From positions 11,186 through 75,185 of the forward strand of contig JAVBUP010000019.1 in NCBI GenBank assembly GCA_031555175.1: a DNA stretch of 64,000 nucleotides, read 5' to 3'. This document shows, piece by piece, positions 44,039 to 53,863 of the stretch. Position 1 is the first letter of the stretch. The number at the start of each line of letters is the position of its first letter. The position numbers were made by a program, and so were the translations under genes. Source of the stretch: JAVBUP01 sp031555175 (GTDB lineage Bacteria > Bacillota_I > Bacilli_A > Erysipelotrichales > Coprobacillaceae). The notes beneath the pieces were generated by a model that worked only from the letters and a program-made list of their open reading frames with translations, was not told where the DNA came from and did no database searches.

Positions 44039-44862
44039 TGGAACAAGTCTATCAAAAGACGATAAATTTATTTCTTGTTGACGGTAATTCTAATGGCACA
44101 ATAATTTGTAATATAAAAAACTGGGATGCTAATTGTCTTAAAATCCCGAGAACAAAAATATATAACTGTCTTAATAGAAGTGAGCTGCAAATGGCTGGTA
44201 TATATTTCCTTTTTAATATAAACGATGATAAGAACTCGATATATATTGGTGAAGCAGAAAACGTATATGAAAGGCTTACGCAACATTTAGCAAAGAAAGA
44301 GTTTTATGAGTGTATAACTTTTACAAGTATTGATTTGAACAAAGCATTGGTTAAGTACTTAGAAAGTTCGCTATATAATGAAGCTGAATTGGCGAATAGA
44401 TATGTTATAGAAAATAAGAATGTTCCAACAAAATCTAAGATTAGCGAATACGACGAAGCAGCTATGCGTGAGTTTATTGATTATGTAAAAATGGCAACAA
44501 ACATTTTGGGTCACAAAGTATTTGAAAAGATAATAAAGCAAAGAGAAGCAGACATAAATAAGTTGTTTTATATAAATTCAATTGGCGTAAGGGCGATGGG
44601 GATGCCTACAGAAGAAGGATTTGTTGTGTTTAAAGGATCAAAATGTTTTGACCATTTTAGAGAAGCTAGTAGTGATTCACTAAGAAACAGATGGGTTAAG
44701 CTAAAAGAAGATAATATAATTGACAAATATGATTATTTTACTGAAGACGTTTTATTTACTTCTCCATCGTTAGCTGCTGCAATGGTTCTGTGCAGGAATG
44801 CGAATGGTCTAACAGAATGGAAGGATGCCAACAAAAAAAGTTTGAAAAATACAATGCTATGA
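44038..44862 (+). CDS. GIY-YIG nuclease with C-terminal DUF4357
   Basis: Protein of 274 residues. The GIY-YIG nuclease core is GIYFLFN ... SIYIGEAENVYERLTQH (about residues 53-85) with the catalytic Arg in ERL, followed by a Glu-bearing segment. The C-terminus matches DUF4357 (SPSLAAAMVLCRNANGLTEWKD), often fused to such nucleases in restriction-linked loci. It begins inside the stop of the HNH gene and ends with TGA, rare here. It may be an auxiliary nuclease or the effector of the same defence operon; the two-nuclease arrangement is unusual. Confidence 0.8.
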   Translation: MEQVYQKTINLFLVDGNSNGTIICNIKNWDANCLKIPRTKIYNCLNRSELQMAGIYFLFNINDDKNSIYIGEAENVYERLTQHLAKKEFYECITFTSIDLNKALVKYLESSLYNEAELANRYVIENKNVPTKSKISEYDEAAMREFIDYVKMATNILGHKVFEKIIKQREADINKLFYINSIGVRAMGMPTEEGFVVFKGSKCFDHFREASSDSLRNRWVKLKEDNIIDKYDYFTEDVLFTSPSLAAAMVLCRNANGLTEWKDANKKSLKNTML

Positions 44863-44882
44863 TTTTTATAATTATTTTACTT

Positions 44883-44908
44883 AAAACTGCCTATTTATGC
44901 AGTTTTTT
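44883..44908 (+). terminator. Terminator of the R-M-like operon
   Basis: AAAACTGC / GCAGTTTT with an 8-base loop, then TT. Confidence 0.8.
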
Positions 44909-44916
44909 AAATTTCA

Positions 44917-44946
44917 ATGACAATTATAGTTATATTATTGTATAAT
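44917..44946 (+). promoter_or_regulatory. Promoter of galT-galM-galK
   Basis: ATGACA (44917-44922), 18-base spacer, TATAAT (44941-44946). I see no cre box at the promoter. Confidence 0.62.
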
Positions 44947-44975
44947 TAAATTAATTGTTGGAGGTGGAATATATA

Positions 44976-46472
44976 ATGTCTATCGAATGTGAAATTAATT
45001 CATTACTTAAGTATGGAGGATCGATTAATCTTATTGATAAAAATGATTTCGATTATATATATAATAAATTAAATGGATTATTTAAATCTGGTACTTCAAG
45101 TTCGAAAGAAATTAGTTATGACGAAAAAGAAGTTGGTGAGATATTAAAGTACTTGCTGGATTATGCAATTGAAACAGGTTTAATCGAAGACAACATTACT
45201 GAACGAGATTTATTAGATACTAAAATAATGGGACTATTAACTCCAAGACCTAGTGAAGTGGTTAGAGAATTTCAATCTAGATATACAGTTAATCCAATAG
45301 AAGCCACTAACTATTTTTATAAACTTGCTATTAATACTAACTATATCCGCATGAATAGAGTTAATAAGAATATTAAATGGGATACAGATAGTAAGTATGG
45401 CTTAATTCAAATGTCTATCAATATGTCTAAGCCAGAGAAAGACCCAAAAGAAATCGCTAAAGCGAAAGATGTTAAAACTAGTGGGTATCCAAAGTGTTTG
45501 TTATGTAAGGAAAATGTTGGTTATGCAGGTAACTATAATTGGCCAGCTCGTCAAAATTTAAGATTAATTCCAACAATACTTAGCAATCATACATACTATA
45601 TGCAATACTCACCCTATGTTTATTATAATGAACATTGCATAGTGTTAAATGAAGATCATGTCCCTATGGTTATCAATAAAACGACCTTTGATAACCTTTT
45701 AGAGTTTACAGATTGGCTTCCTCATTATTTTATCGGTTCAAATGCTGATTTACCAATTGTAGGGGGTTCAATTCTGACTCATGATCATTATCAAGGTGGA
45801 CATCATCATTTCCCAATTGAAGATGCTCCAACAATAAGAGAATATTTTAGTGGTAAATATCAAGACATTAAAATTGAAATATTGCAGTGGCCTCTATCTA
45901 CAATTAGATTAACGGGATTAAATAGAGTGGTAATTGGACAATGTGCTGATGATATATTACAGTATTGGATTAATTATAATGATGAAAGCGTCGATATATT
46001 ATCACACAGTGGTGAGATAAGGCATAATACTATTACCCCAATTGTTAGGCGTAATGGTGAATTCTATGAAATGGATTTGGTTCTTAGAAATAATCGTGCT
46101 ACGGCAAAATATCCAGATGGAATCTTTCATCCACATATTGCAAGACATCATATCAAGAAAGAAAACATTGGTTTAATTGAGGTTATGGGATTATCTGTCT
46201 TACCAGCTAGATTAACAAGTGAGATGGATAATGTAAAGAAATATTTATTAAATAAAGAAGATGTTGATTTAGGAGTTCATGAAATATGGGCTAATAGTAT
46301 CAAAGATAAACATAACTATACAGAAGATAATATTGATCAACTGATTAGAGATGAAATAAGTTTAGTTTTTGTAGAAGTATTAGAGGATGCAGGAGTATTT
46401 AAAATGACTAATACAGGATTAGAAGCATTTCATAAGTTTATGGAGGGTTTAATTCATGATCTCAATAAATAA
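44976..46472 (+). CDS. galT: UDP-glucose--hexose-1-phosphate uridylyltransferase
   Basis: Firmicutes-type GalT (class 2) of 498 residues, which swaps UMP between UDP-glucose and galactose 1-phosphate. It carries CLLCKENVGYAG, the active-site region LTHDHYQGGHHHFPIE (His-rich, covalent UMP intermediate on His) and FHPHIARHHIKKENIGLIEVMG, all typical. ATG 44976 has SD GGAGGTGG. It heads a three-gene Leloir operon; galE is not in this window. Confidence 0.94.
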   Translation: MSIECEINSLLKYGGSINLIDKNDFDYIYNKLNGLFKSGTSSSKEISYDEKEVGEILKYLLDYAIETGLIEDNITERDLLDTKIMGLLTPRPSEVVREFQSRYTVNPIEATNYFYKLAINTNYIRMNRVNKNIKWDTDSKYGLIQMSINMSKPEKDPKEIAKAKDVKTSGYPKCLLCKENVGYAGNYNWPARQNLRLIPTILSNHTYYMQYSPYVYYNEHCIVLNEDHVPMVINKTTFDNLLEFTDWLPHYFIGSNADLPIVGGSILTHDHYQGGHHHFPIEDAPTIREYFSGKYQDIKIEILQWPLSTIRLTGLNRVVIGQCADDILQYWINYNDESVDILSHSGEIRHNTITPIVRRNGEFYEMDLVLRNNRATAKYPDGIFHPHIARHHIKKENIGLIEVMGLSVLPARLTSEMDNVKKYLLNKEDVDLGVHEIWANSIKDKHNYTEDNIDQLIRDEISLVFVEVLEDAGVFKMTNTGLEAFHKFMEGLIHDLNK

Positions 46473-47469
46473 GCAAGTATCAGAAGAAATCGCTGTAATA
46501 AGCTTAAAAAGTGCTAATTTGGAGGTGCTAGTCACTAATTATGGTTGTCATATCATATCTGTCTTAATGCCAGATATAAATGGTAAGATAAGCGATGTGG
46601 TATTAGGCTTTGATGATATAGAATGGTATATGGTTCAAGATAAATATATTGGAGCGACTGTTGGAAGGGTTGCTAATAGGATAAAACATGGTAAATTTAA
46701 GATTGGGGACAAAGAATATAGTTTAGCTATAAATAATGGTCCTAATCATTTACATGGTGGGTTAGTTGGGTTTGATAAGAAAATCTTTGATTATGAATTA
46801 TTTGAGAATAAAGTTACATTTCACTACCTTTCTTATGATAATGAAGAAGGATATCCAGGCAATCTGGATGTATTTATAGATTATGAATTAATAGACAAGA
46901 CATTAATGGTTACATATCGTTATGCAAGTGATCAAGATACAGTTGTTAATCTCACTAACCATTCATATTTCAATTTGAATTTAGGTAATGAGGATATACT
47001 AAATCACCAATTAAGAGTTGATAGCGATTATATCAATTGTATTGATAGTGATGGTTTAACACTTAAGGATGAGTTAGCGGTTATAGATACGCCATTTGGT
47101 TTTAAGAAACTTACTACAATTAATCAGCAAATAACTAAAAAACATATTCAATTAGTGAATGGAAATGGTTTTGATCATCCATTTAAGCTAAATAGTAGTG
47201 AAAAACAAATCCAGTTATATCATGAAGCTACTGCTAGATTATTAACGATTAAGACATCGTGTCCTTATGTTCATGTCTATACAGCTAATTATTTAGATGG
47301 TGAATTAAGAGGTAAAAATAATAATTATTATAATTTTAGAGATGGAATATGTTTAGAGACTGAGTTTATTCCTGATAGTATAAATATAGAAGATAAGCCA
47401 TCAGTGTTAGTTAAGAAAGGAGAAAGCTATACAGCTTTTACTTCATATACATTTGAAGTAGTAAAATAA
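46456..47469 (+). CDS. galM: Aldose 1-epimerase (galactose mutarotase)
   Basis: Mutarotase of 337 residues that interconverts beta- and alpha-D-galactose before GalK. The blocks ATVGRVANRI, NGPNHLHGGLVGFDKK, NLTNHSYFNLN (catalytic His) and ICLETEFIPDS (catalytic Glu) are present. The start overlaps galT by 17 bases with SD GGAGGG inside galT, so expression is coupled. Confidence 0.95.
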   Translation: MISINKQVSEEIAVISLKSANLEVLVTNYGCHIISVLMPDINGKISDVVLGFDDIEWYMVQDKYIGATVGRVANRIKHGKFKIGDKEYSLAINNGPNHLHGGLVGFDKKIFDYELFENKVTFHYLSYDNEEGYPGNLDVFIDYELIDKTLMVTYRYASDQDTVVNLTNHSYFNLNLGNEDILNHQLRVDSDYINCIDSDGLTLKDELAVIDTPFGFKKLTTINQQITKKHIQLVNGNGFDHPFKLNSSEKQIQLYHEATARLLTIKTSCPYVHVYTANYLDGELRGKNNNYYNFRDGICLETEFIPDSINIEDKPSVLVKKGESYTAFTSYTFEVVK

Positions 47470-47470
47470 T

Positions 47471-48748
47471 ATGCTTGCATCACAACTAAAGAAATATTTT
47501 AATGAAGAAGAATTTTATAGTAAATTAAAAGGATTATATATCGATGAGATTTTGTTTCTAAAACAAGTTGACAGATATAATGAAGCAGTTGATAAATATA
47601 TGAGTATATTTGGTGATAATGATGTAGAGATATATAGTGTTCCAGGTAGAAGTGAAGTATGTGGTAATCATACTGATCATCAACAAGGCCGTGTATTAGC
47701 GGCAGCAATTAATTTAGATTGCATTGCAATTGTTTCTAAAAGTAATGATAATATTATTAATGTTGTATCAGATGGTTTTGACGTAGCACCCATTAATATC
47801 AATAGCTTGATTAAGGTTGATTCTGAAGAGGGAACAACTGAATCATTAATTAAGGGAGTTTCCTCAAGATTAAAGGAATTAGGATATAGTATTGGTGGTT
47901 TTAATGCCTATATAACAAGCGATGTTCTAATTGGAGCAGGACTATCTAGTTCAGCTTGTTTTGAAGTTATGATTGGGACAATTCTATCGGGCCTATATAA
48001 TGATATGAGTATTGATCCTGTAGAAATTGCTAAGGTTAGCCAATACGCTGAAAATGTCTATTTTGGGAAACCAAGTGGGTTAATGGATCAAATGGCTTGC
48101 TCAGTCGGCTCAATGATAACAATAGATTTTGAAGATTCAGAAGATATTAAAATCAAAAAAATTGATATTGATTTTGATAGTTATGATCATAGTTTATGTA
48201 TTATTGATACAAAAGGGAGTCATGCTAATCTAACTGGTGAATATGCAGCAATCCCATTTGAGATGAAAGAAGTTGCTAATTATTTTGGTAAGAATGTCTT
48301 AACAGAAGTTGATGAAGATGAATTTAATAAGGAAATTATGGAGTTAAGCAAGCGATTTGGAGGTAGAGCAGTTTTGCGTGCCATGCATTTATTTGCCGAG
48401 AATAAACGAGTTACTAAGGCAGTAGCAGCATTAGAAGCGCATGATTTTAATAGTTTTAAGAAAATTATTGCATCATCTGGAGATAGTTCCTTTAAATATC
48501 TGCAAAATGTTTATGCAAATAGTAATATACACGAACAAAATTTAGCAATTGCGTTAGCAGTTAGTGAAAATGTATTAGAGGATAATGGTATATGTCGTGT
48601 TCATGGTGGGGGCTTTGCTGGCACTATCCAAGCCTTTGTACCAAACAATCTTGTTTTTAAGTATAAAGATTCATTAGATAAAGTTTTTGGCGCTGGTTCT
48701 TGCTTAGTTTTGAAAGTGAGAAAGCATGGTGGAATAAGAGTATTATAG
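47471..48748 (+). CDS. galK: Galactokinase
   Basis: GHMP kinase of 425 residues, phosphorylates galactose at O1. The galactokinase signature is VPGRSEVCGNHTDHQQGRVL (about residue 57), the GHMP ATP motif is GAGLSSSAC, and the C-terminal GGGFAGTIQAF block completes the active site. It follows galM by one base; no real SD is seen, so translation probably depends on galM. A terminator follows at 48809. Confidence 0.95.
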   Translation: MLASQLKKYFNEEEFYSKLKGLYIDEILFLKQVDRYNEAVDKYMSIFGDNDVEIYSVPGRSEVCGNHTDHQQGRVLAAAINLDCIAIVSKSNDNIINVVSDGFDVAPININSLIKVDSEEGTTESLIKGVSSRLKELGYSIGGFNAYITSDVLIGAGLSSSACFEVMIGTILSGLYNDMSIDPVEIAKVSQYAENVYFGKPSGLMDQMACSVGSMITIDFEDSEDIKIKKIDIDFDSYDHSLCIIDTKGSHANLTGEYAAIPFEMKEVANYFGKNVLTEVDEDEFNKEIMELSKRFGGRAVLRAMHLFAENKRVTKAVAALEAHDFNSFKKIIASSGDSSFKYLQNVYANSNIHEQNLAIALAVSENVLEDNGICRVHGGGFAGTIQAFVPNNLVFKYKDSLDKVFGAGSCLVLKVRKHGGIRVL

Positions 48749-48778
48749 ATCTAATTATTTTCATTTTTTAAATAACTA

Positions 48779-48806
48779 TTGATAAGATTTTGTAAATGAG
48801 TATAAT
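48779..48806 (+). promoter_or_regulatory. Promoter before the papain-fold hydrolase gene
   Basis: TTGATA (48779-48784), 16-base spacer, TATAAT (48801-48806). The predicted start (about 48812) falls in the next hairpin. Confidence 0.6.
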
Positions 48807-48808
48807 AT

Positions 48809-48837
48809 AAGCATGTCGAATTATGACATGCTTTTTT
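48809..48837 (+). terminator. Terminator of the gal operon
   Basis: AAGCATGTC / GACATGCTT with a GAATTAT-containing loop, then TTTTTT. It lies downstream of a promoter, so for the next gene it would be a 5'-end hairpin. Confidence 0.8.
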
Positions 48838-48863
48838 ATATTATATTAAGTGAGAGGATCATT

Positions 48864-49400
48864 ATGGGGAAGATTTATATTGTTCTTACTGATTCAGGAA
48901 CACCAATGTCAAAGCTAATTAAGAAATCTAAGGGATATCAATATGCACATGTTTCAATCTCGTTAGATAAAGATTTGACTAGAATGTATTCATTTGGAAG
49001 ATTAAATCCATACAATGCTATTGTTGGTGGATTTGTTCAAGAATCACCTGAATTTGGAACTTTTAAAAGATTTAAGGATACATATTCATTAATACTTGAA
49101 GTTGATGTTACAGAGAGTCAATACAAGCGTATGGAAGAAATAGTTGACGAATTTGAAAAGAATAAAAACATATATAGTTTTAATATTAGCGGGTTATTTT
49201 TAAGTGGAATTAATGTAAAAAGAAAAAAAGAAAACCATTTTTATTGTGCAGAGTTTATTAAATATATCTTTGATGGAGCGGAGTGCTGTTATGATTTACC
49301 AGATGTGGTAGTACCAGATCATTTCTTAGAGCTTGAGACATCAACTATAGTATATGAAGGTAAATTAAATAGCTATAAACAACATCAATTCATAATTTAG
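48864..49400 (+). CDS. Permuted papain-fold (YiiX/YebB-like) hydrolase
   Basis: Protein of 178 residues of the permuted NlpC/P60-like superfamily: His comes first (YAHVSISLD, about residue 30) and Cys later (HFYCAEFIKYIF, about residue 135), as in YiiX-type enzymes. Such proteins are thought to cleave amide or thioester bonds in lipids or peptides; the substrate here is unknown. No signal peptide. ATG 48864 has SD GAGAGGAT; the longer frame from 48813 runs through the terminator hairpin. Confidence 0.68.
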   Translation: MGKIYIVLTDSGTPMSKLIKKSKGYQYAHVSISLDKDLTRMYSFGRLNPYNAIVGGFVQESPEFGTFKRFKDTYSLILEVDVTESQYKRMEEIVDEFEKNKNIYSFNISGLFLSGINVKRKKENHFYCAEFIKYIFDGAECCYDLPDVVVPDHFLELETSTIVYEGKLNSYKQHQFII

Positions 49401-49426
49401 TATAAGTGTAATGCTTATACTTTTTT
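49399..49426 (+). terminator. Terminator of the papain-fold gene
   Basis: AGTATAAG / CTTATACT with a 7-base loop, then TTTTT. Confidence 0.85.
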
Positions 49427-49581
49427 GTTATAACGATAAATATGTATATTGATGACTCACTAATTTATTTTTTCGCTATATGGTTTTATTGAGAATTATT
49501 CTTAATAACTTTTCAATTTTAGAAAAATGTCGATTATTGCCATGCTTTTTTAAATAAACCCCTTTAAATAAATAAAATTAA

Positions 49582-49590
49582 TGATATAAT
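49582..49590 (+). promoter_or_regulatory. Extended -10 promoter of hybrid kinase 1
   Basis: TGA-TATAAT (49582-49590), leaving a leader of about 70 bases. The rest of the 243-base gap shows only AT-rich sequence. Confidence 0.5.
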
Positions 49591-49669
49591 ACGAAAATGA
49601 ATTTGCTTATATCGAATAGTATAAAAGCGTTATATTTATCCTAAATCAAAAATATAGTGAGGTAAGTAT

Positions 49670-52600
49670 ATGGAGACACTTGTAAAGATTCCAGAGTTTT
49701 TCAATAAATTAGGTCAAGGTGGTACTTTAATTCTAAAACCAACAATTAATAATAATGAAATTGTTGATGTTTTAATTGACTATATTAATGATTATAGTCA
49801 AATGCAATATAATGAATTACTGCATGTTTCACTAATCAGCCAATTTAATAATATTGAACAAAAACAATTTATAGAGTTTTTTAATCATGTTTTTAAGTCA
49901 AAAGAATCAGTTATAAATGCTGAATATAATATATCCTTTTATGATGATAAATTTATATTTACTTATTATTGCCTTAATAAAAGTATTAATGAAATTGAAA
50001 TTAGAAACATAAATTTAATCTCTATAGTCAATAATGCTGAGATTGGAATCATTGCAAGGGATATTGATGGTAAAATCACACAATGGAATCAAGGGGTAGA
50101 GAAAATATTTGGCTACACTAGGGATGAAGTAGTTGGGACAAATGGTCCGCTGTTAGATTTCACAAAGGAAGACTTTGACTTATATGCTCAACATATTAGT
50201 GATGTTTATGCTAAGCAAACAATTCATTCAGGAGAGTTTAGAAAAAAGAAGAAAAACGGTGATGAAGTATATGTATTTGCCAAATATATGCCATCTCTTG
50301 ATGATAATAATAATACAATTGGTACAGTATCTACCTATCAAGATATTACTAAAACATATCAAGAGCGCAGCTTTGTAGATGGGTTAGCGACAATAGTAAA
50401 GGTTGCATCTACTGGAATAATGTTAAAGAATATTGATGGAATTACTGTATATGCAAATGATGCTGCCTGCGATATTTTGGGATTTTCCCAAGAAGAATTG
50501 CGAGGAAAAAGTTCGGTACTTTATGAGACTGAAAAACTTAAAAATGATTATAGTATAATACGTGAGAGATTGCTAAATGGAGAAAGAGTTGATAACTTTT
50601 CTACAACTTGTCGACATAAAGATGGTAGGGTAATTGATGTAGCTGTGAGTTATTCGCCAGTAGCTGATAGCAATGGTTCTATTACTCATCTAGCTTGCAT
50701 TTTCTCTGATGTTACGGAATTGAACGCTAAAAATCGCCGTGCGATGGAAATGGCGGTAATTGTTAATCAAACTGATGCTGCAATAGTAATCAAGGATAAA
50801 CATGGTGTAGTCACATCTGTCAATCCGGCAATGATTAATATGACTAATTATAGTAGTGAAGAATTAATTGGCTTTGATTATCGGGTATATTCATTGCAAA
50901 GTGAAACTGAAATAAAGGCAATACTTAATGAAAGAATTATGAATAACGAAGTTATTCGTAATGTCAAGTCTCATATTAAATGCAAAGATGGAACTGTAAT
51001 TCCTGTTTCGATTAATTATTCCCCATTAAGTGAAAATGATGAAATCATTGGATCTATTGCAATTATTACTGATATTACCGAAATTGTTGAAGCTGAAGAG
51101 TTATTAAGGCGTAGCCAAAATGATTTAATGATGTTATTTAATACAATGACTTCTGGATTTTTATCATACCGTGTTGTAAGAGATGAGGCTGGGCAAGCAA
51201 TTGATTTTAAAATTGAAGTTGTTAATCCCGCTTTTGAAGAAATTGAAGGTATTGAAAAGAATACTACTAATGGTCATCTATGGAGTGAAAAATTCCCAAA
51301 TCAAAGTGATTTCTTTGATATATTATTAGATGTAGCAGAGAATGGAACTGAATTAAATTTTAACAGAAAAATTGATGCAACAAATAGATTTGTTGATGTA
51401 TATATGTATTCACCTGAAAGGGACGTTGTTGCATGTTTTGAAAACGATGTTACTGAACGCCATTTGACTGCTGAACAATTACAGTTGTCATATAATGAGA
51501 CAACTAGATTAATTCAAAAAATGCCAGCTCCAGTAGCAATATTTGATGCTGATGGAATAATTCTAGAAGCAAATGACGCCTATGCTAAAACATTTGCTGT
51601 GGTGGACCCATTAACATTAATTGGTAGAGACTCAGCAGAGTTCAAACCGCAAATGTCTGGTCATATAATTACGGCTGCAAATTTCCAAACGATGGCTGAT
51701 AATGGTGTTAATTATATGGAGGCTATTAAGGATAATGGTGAAATAGTTTATTTAAGAACTGTTATGCAAAAGATAGTTTATCGTGGTAAGAGTGTGTTTG
51801 TAGCCCATTGCCAAGATGTTTCTATGGAGCGAAAGACTGAACAATCTTTACAAGAAGCAGTCAAATCAGCTAGAGAAGCTTCTGAAACGAAATCTAATTT
51901 TTTAGCTAATATGTCGCATGAAATTAGAACACCATTAAATGGTGTACTTGGCTTTACCCAATTGGCTTTACAAGATAATAATCTATCTCTGGAAGTAAAG
52001 GATTATTTGCAAAAGATTGAAAACAGTGCTGATGGACTATTAGTAATCATTAATGATATTTTAGATATATCAAAAATAGAATCAGGTAAAATGGAAATAG
52101 AAGAGATTCCATTTACAATTCATGACGTTTTTACAAGCTGCCAATTAATTGGAGAAAAAAGAGCTAAGGAAAAAGGTATTCGTTTATTAATGAAAGAGGC
52201 AGTATTACCTAATAAAGTATTAGTTGGAGATTTGGCTAAACTAAAGCAAGTTCTATTGAATTTATTAACTAATGCCATTAAGTTTACTAATGATGGAGCA
52301 GTTACTTATAGTGCTGAGGTCGTCAAAATTGTTGATAATATTGCAACAATCAATTTTGAAGTAAAAGATAGCGGTATTGGAATAGATCAAGATGATCTTG
52401 AAAAAGTTTTTGAACCATTTATGCAAGCTGATGCTTCTACAACACGTAGATTTGGTGGCACTGGATTGGGATTATCTATTACGAAAAGTTTAATTGAGTT
52501 AATGGGTGGGAAGCTCAAAGTTGTTTCATATTTAGGCATAGGTAGCAAATTCTCATTTGTCTTGGATTTTGAGATAAGAGATGCTGATTTATATAAAGAG

Positions 52601-53677
52601 AATAAAATGAGTAGTCTTTCAAGAAAACCAATATTTAATGCTGATGTGTTGATCTGCGAAGATAATGAAGTTAATCAACAAGTCATTAGGGAAAACTTGA
52701 ATAGAGTTGGCATAAAAACAACGATTGTAGAAAATGGTAAATTAGGAATTGCAGAGTTTAGTAGAAGACAATTAGAGCATGAGCCATTTGATTTGATTCT
52801 AATGGATATTCATATGCCAGTGATGGATGGGTTGGAAGCAACAAGAATTCTTTTGGATTCAGGATGTAAAACTCCTATTGTGGCAATGACTGCCAATATA
52901 ATGAAAAGTGATATTGAATTGTATTTAAAATCTGGAATGGTTGATTGCCTTGGCAAGCCATATACAAATTCTCAGTTATTGGAATTCTTAACTAAATTTT
53001 TAGAACCAGTGTCTTACCAAGAGGTTGTTCACAATGATACTAAGGATGTTGATTCAAGCTATTCACCATTTATTAATGAGAAAATAGGTATTGATTGCTG
53101 TGCTGGGGATAAAGAATTATACAATAAGATTAAACTTAATTTTTATAAATCAAATATCGATTTTAGCAAACGTTTAGAGTCATATTTGCTAGATAGCAAA
53201 ATTGAAGATGCTCATCGACTAGTTCATACTTTAAAAGGTACTTCTGCGACTATTGGAGCGACGATGCTTAATAGTGCCGTGTTGCTAGTTGAGACAAAAC
53301 TTAGAAAAATTAAGGACTCAAATGAGGATGATATGTCAGAATTGTCAACCAGTGAATCTTTACAACAACTTTGTGACATGAATAAGCAGCTAGCTAGTGT
53401 TCTTAAAGAAATTGAGCCATTGGTAAAAAAACATATGAATGATGAGCAAAATACAGTTAAAGAAGAATTTGATTTAGATTTTGCTTTATATGTTGCAACA
53501 GAGGTGGAAGAATTGTTATTGGATGATGATATAGATGTATTAAATCTAATTAGTCGCATGAAGAAAGCCTTCACAATTGATGAAGACTTAACTAATACTC
53601 TTATTGAACAAATTGAAAATTATGATTTTGAAATTGCTTATGAAACATTGAAAGTTATAAAAGAAAAATTAAGATAG
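49670..53677 (+). CDS. Hybrid sensor histidine kinase, PAS5-HisKA-HATPase-REC-Hpt (1)
   Basis: A 1335-residue soluble phosphorelay protein. There is no membrane helix. After a degenerate N-terminal region come about five PAS domains (about 118-230, 236-350, 355-475, 480-600, 605-720). HisKA follows, with His 750 in NMSHEIRTPLNG; HATPase with an N box (LLNLLTNAIKF) and GTGLGLSITKSL; a receiver with Asp 1046 in LILMDIHMP and Lys in LGKPY; and an Hpt domain with His 1186 in HTLKGTSATIGA. All phosphotransfer residues are present. A C-terminal extension of about 100 residues follows the Hpt domain. No DNA-binding response regulator lies nearby. Paralogous to the kinase at 59798. SD GTGAGG. Confidence 0.93.
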   Translation: METLVKIPEFFNKLGQGGTLILKPTINNNEIVDVLIDYINDYSQMQYNELLHVSLISQFNNIEQKQFIEFFNHVFKSKESVINAEYNISFYDDKFIFTYYCLNKSINEIEIRNINLISIVNNAEIGIIARDIDGKITQWNQGVEKIFGYTRDEVVGTNGPLLDFTKEDFDLYAQHISDVYAKQTIHSGEFRKKKKNGDEVYVFAKYMPSLDDNNNTIGTVSTYQDITKTYQERSFVDGLATIVKVASTGIMLKNIDGITVYANDAACDILGFSQEELRGKSSVLYETEKLKNDYSIIRERLLNGERVDNFSTTCRHKDGRVIDVAVSYSPVADSNGSITHLACIFSDVTELNAKNRRAMEMAVIVNQTDAAIVIKDKHGVVTSVNPAMINMTNYSSEELIGFDYRVYSLQSETEIKAILNERIMNNEVIRNVKSHIKCKDGTVIPVSINYSPLSENDEIIGSIAIITDITEIVEAEELLRRSQNDLMMLFNTMTSGFLSYRVVRDEAGQAIDFKIEVVNPAFEEIEGIEKNTTNGHLWSEKFPNQSDFFDILLDVAENGTELNFNRKIDATNRFVDVYMYSPERDVVACFENDVTERHLTAEQLQLSYNETTRLIQKMPAPVAIFDADGIILEANDAYAKTFAVVDPLTLIGRDSAEFKPQMSGHIITAANFQTMADNGVNYMEAIKDNGEIVYLRTVMQKIVYRGKSVFVAHCQDVSMERKTEQSLQEAVKSAREASETKSNFLANMSHEIRTPLNGVLGFTQLALQDNNLSLEVKDYLQKIENSADGLLVIINDILDISKIESGKMEIEEIPFTIHDVFTSCQLIGEKRAKEKGIRLLMKEAVLPNKVLVGDLAKLKQVLLNLLTNAIKFTNDGAVTYSAEVVKIVDNIATINFEVKDSGIGIDQDDLEKVFEPFMQADASTTRRFGGTGLGLSITKSLIELMGGKLKVVSYLGIGSKFSFVLDFEIRDADLYKENKMSSLSRKPIFNADVLICEDNEVNQQVIRENLNRVGIKTTIVENGKLGIAEFSRRQLEHEPFDLILMDIHMPVMDGLEATRILLDSGCKTPIVAMTANIMKSDIELYLKSGMVDCLGKPYTNSQLLEFLTKFLEPVSYQEVVHNDTKDVDSSYSPFINEKIGIDCCAGDKELYNKIKLNFYKSNIDFSKRLESYLLDSKIEDAHRLVHTLKGTSATIGATMLNSAVLLVETKLRKIKDSNEDDMSELSTSESLQQLCDMNKQLASVLKEIEPLVKKHMNDEQNTVKEEFDLDFALYVATEVEELLLDDDIDVLNLISRMKKAFTIDEDLTNTLIEQIENYDFEIAYETLKVIKEKLR

Positions 53678-53686
53678 TTAAGTGCA

Positions 53687-53723
53687 AAAAAGTGCTGTAA
53701 TCTATATTGGATCAGCACTTTTT
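53687..53723 (+). terminator. Terminator of hybrid kinase 1
   Basis: AAAAAGTGCTG / CAGCACTTTTT, a perfect 11-base-pair stem. Confidence 0.85.
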
Positions 53724-53774
53724 GGTTATTACAATATTCTATCCTTAATTTGCTAATACAAGTGAATAATGACT

Positions 53775-53863
53775 TAAAAAAGACTATATGATAGTAGGAA
53801 TGAAAATTCCGAAAGGTGGTTTGACTATGTCTATGTCAACTGTATGCTGGTTGCATGGGCGTT
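53775..53863 (-). ncRNA. Candidate antisense RNA to the small toxin-like gene
   Basis: Leftward TATAAT at 53875-53870 (weak -35) would start an RNA near 53863. A leftward intrinsic terminator, ACTAT-CAT-ATAGT followed by CTTTTTT, ends at about 53776. The RNA of about 88 bases would cover the 5' leader, SD and first codons of the small ORF on the other strand. The stop signal is well seen; the promoter is only half supported. Confidence 0.4.
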
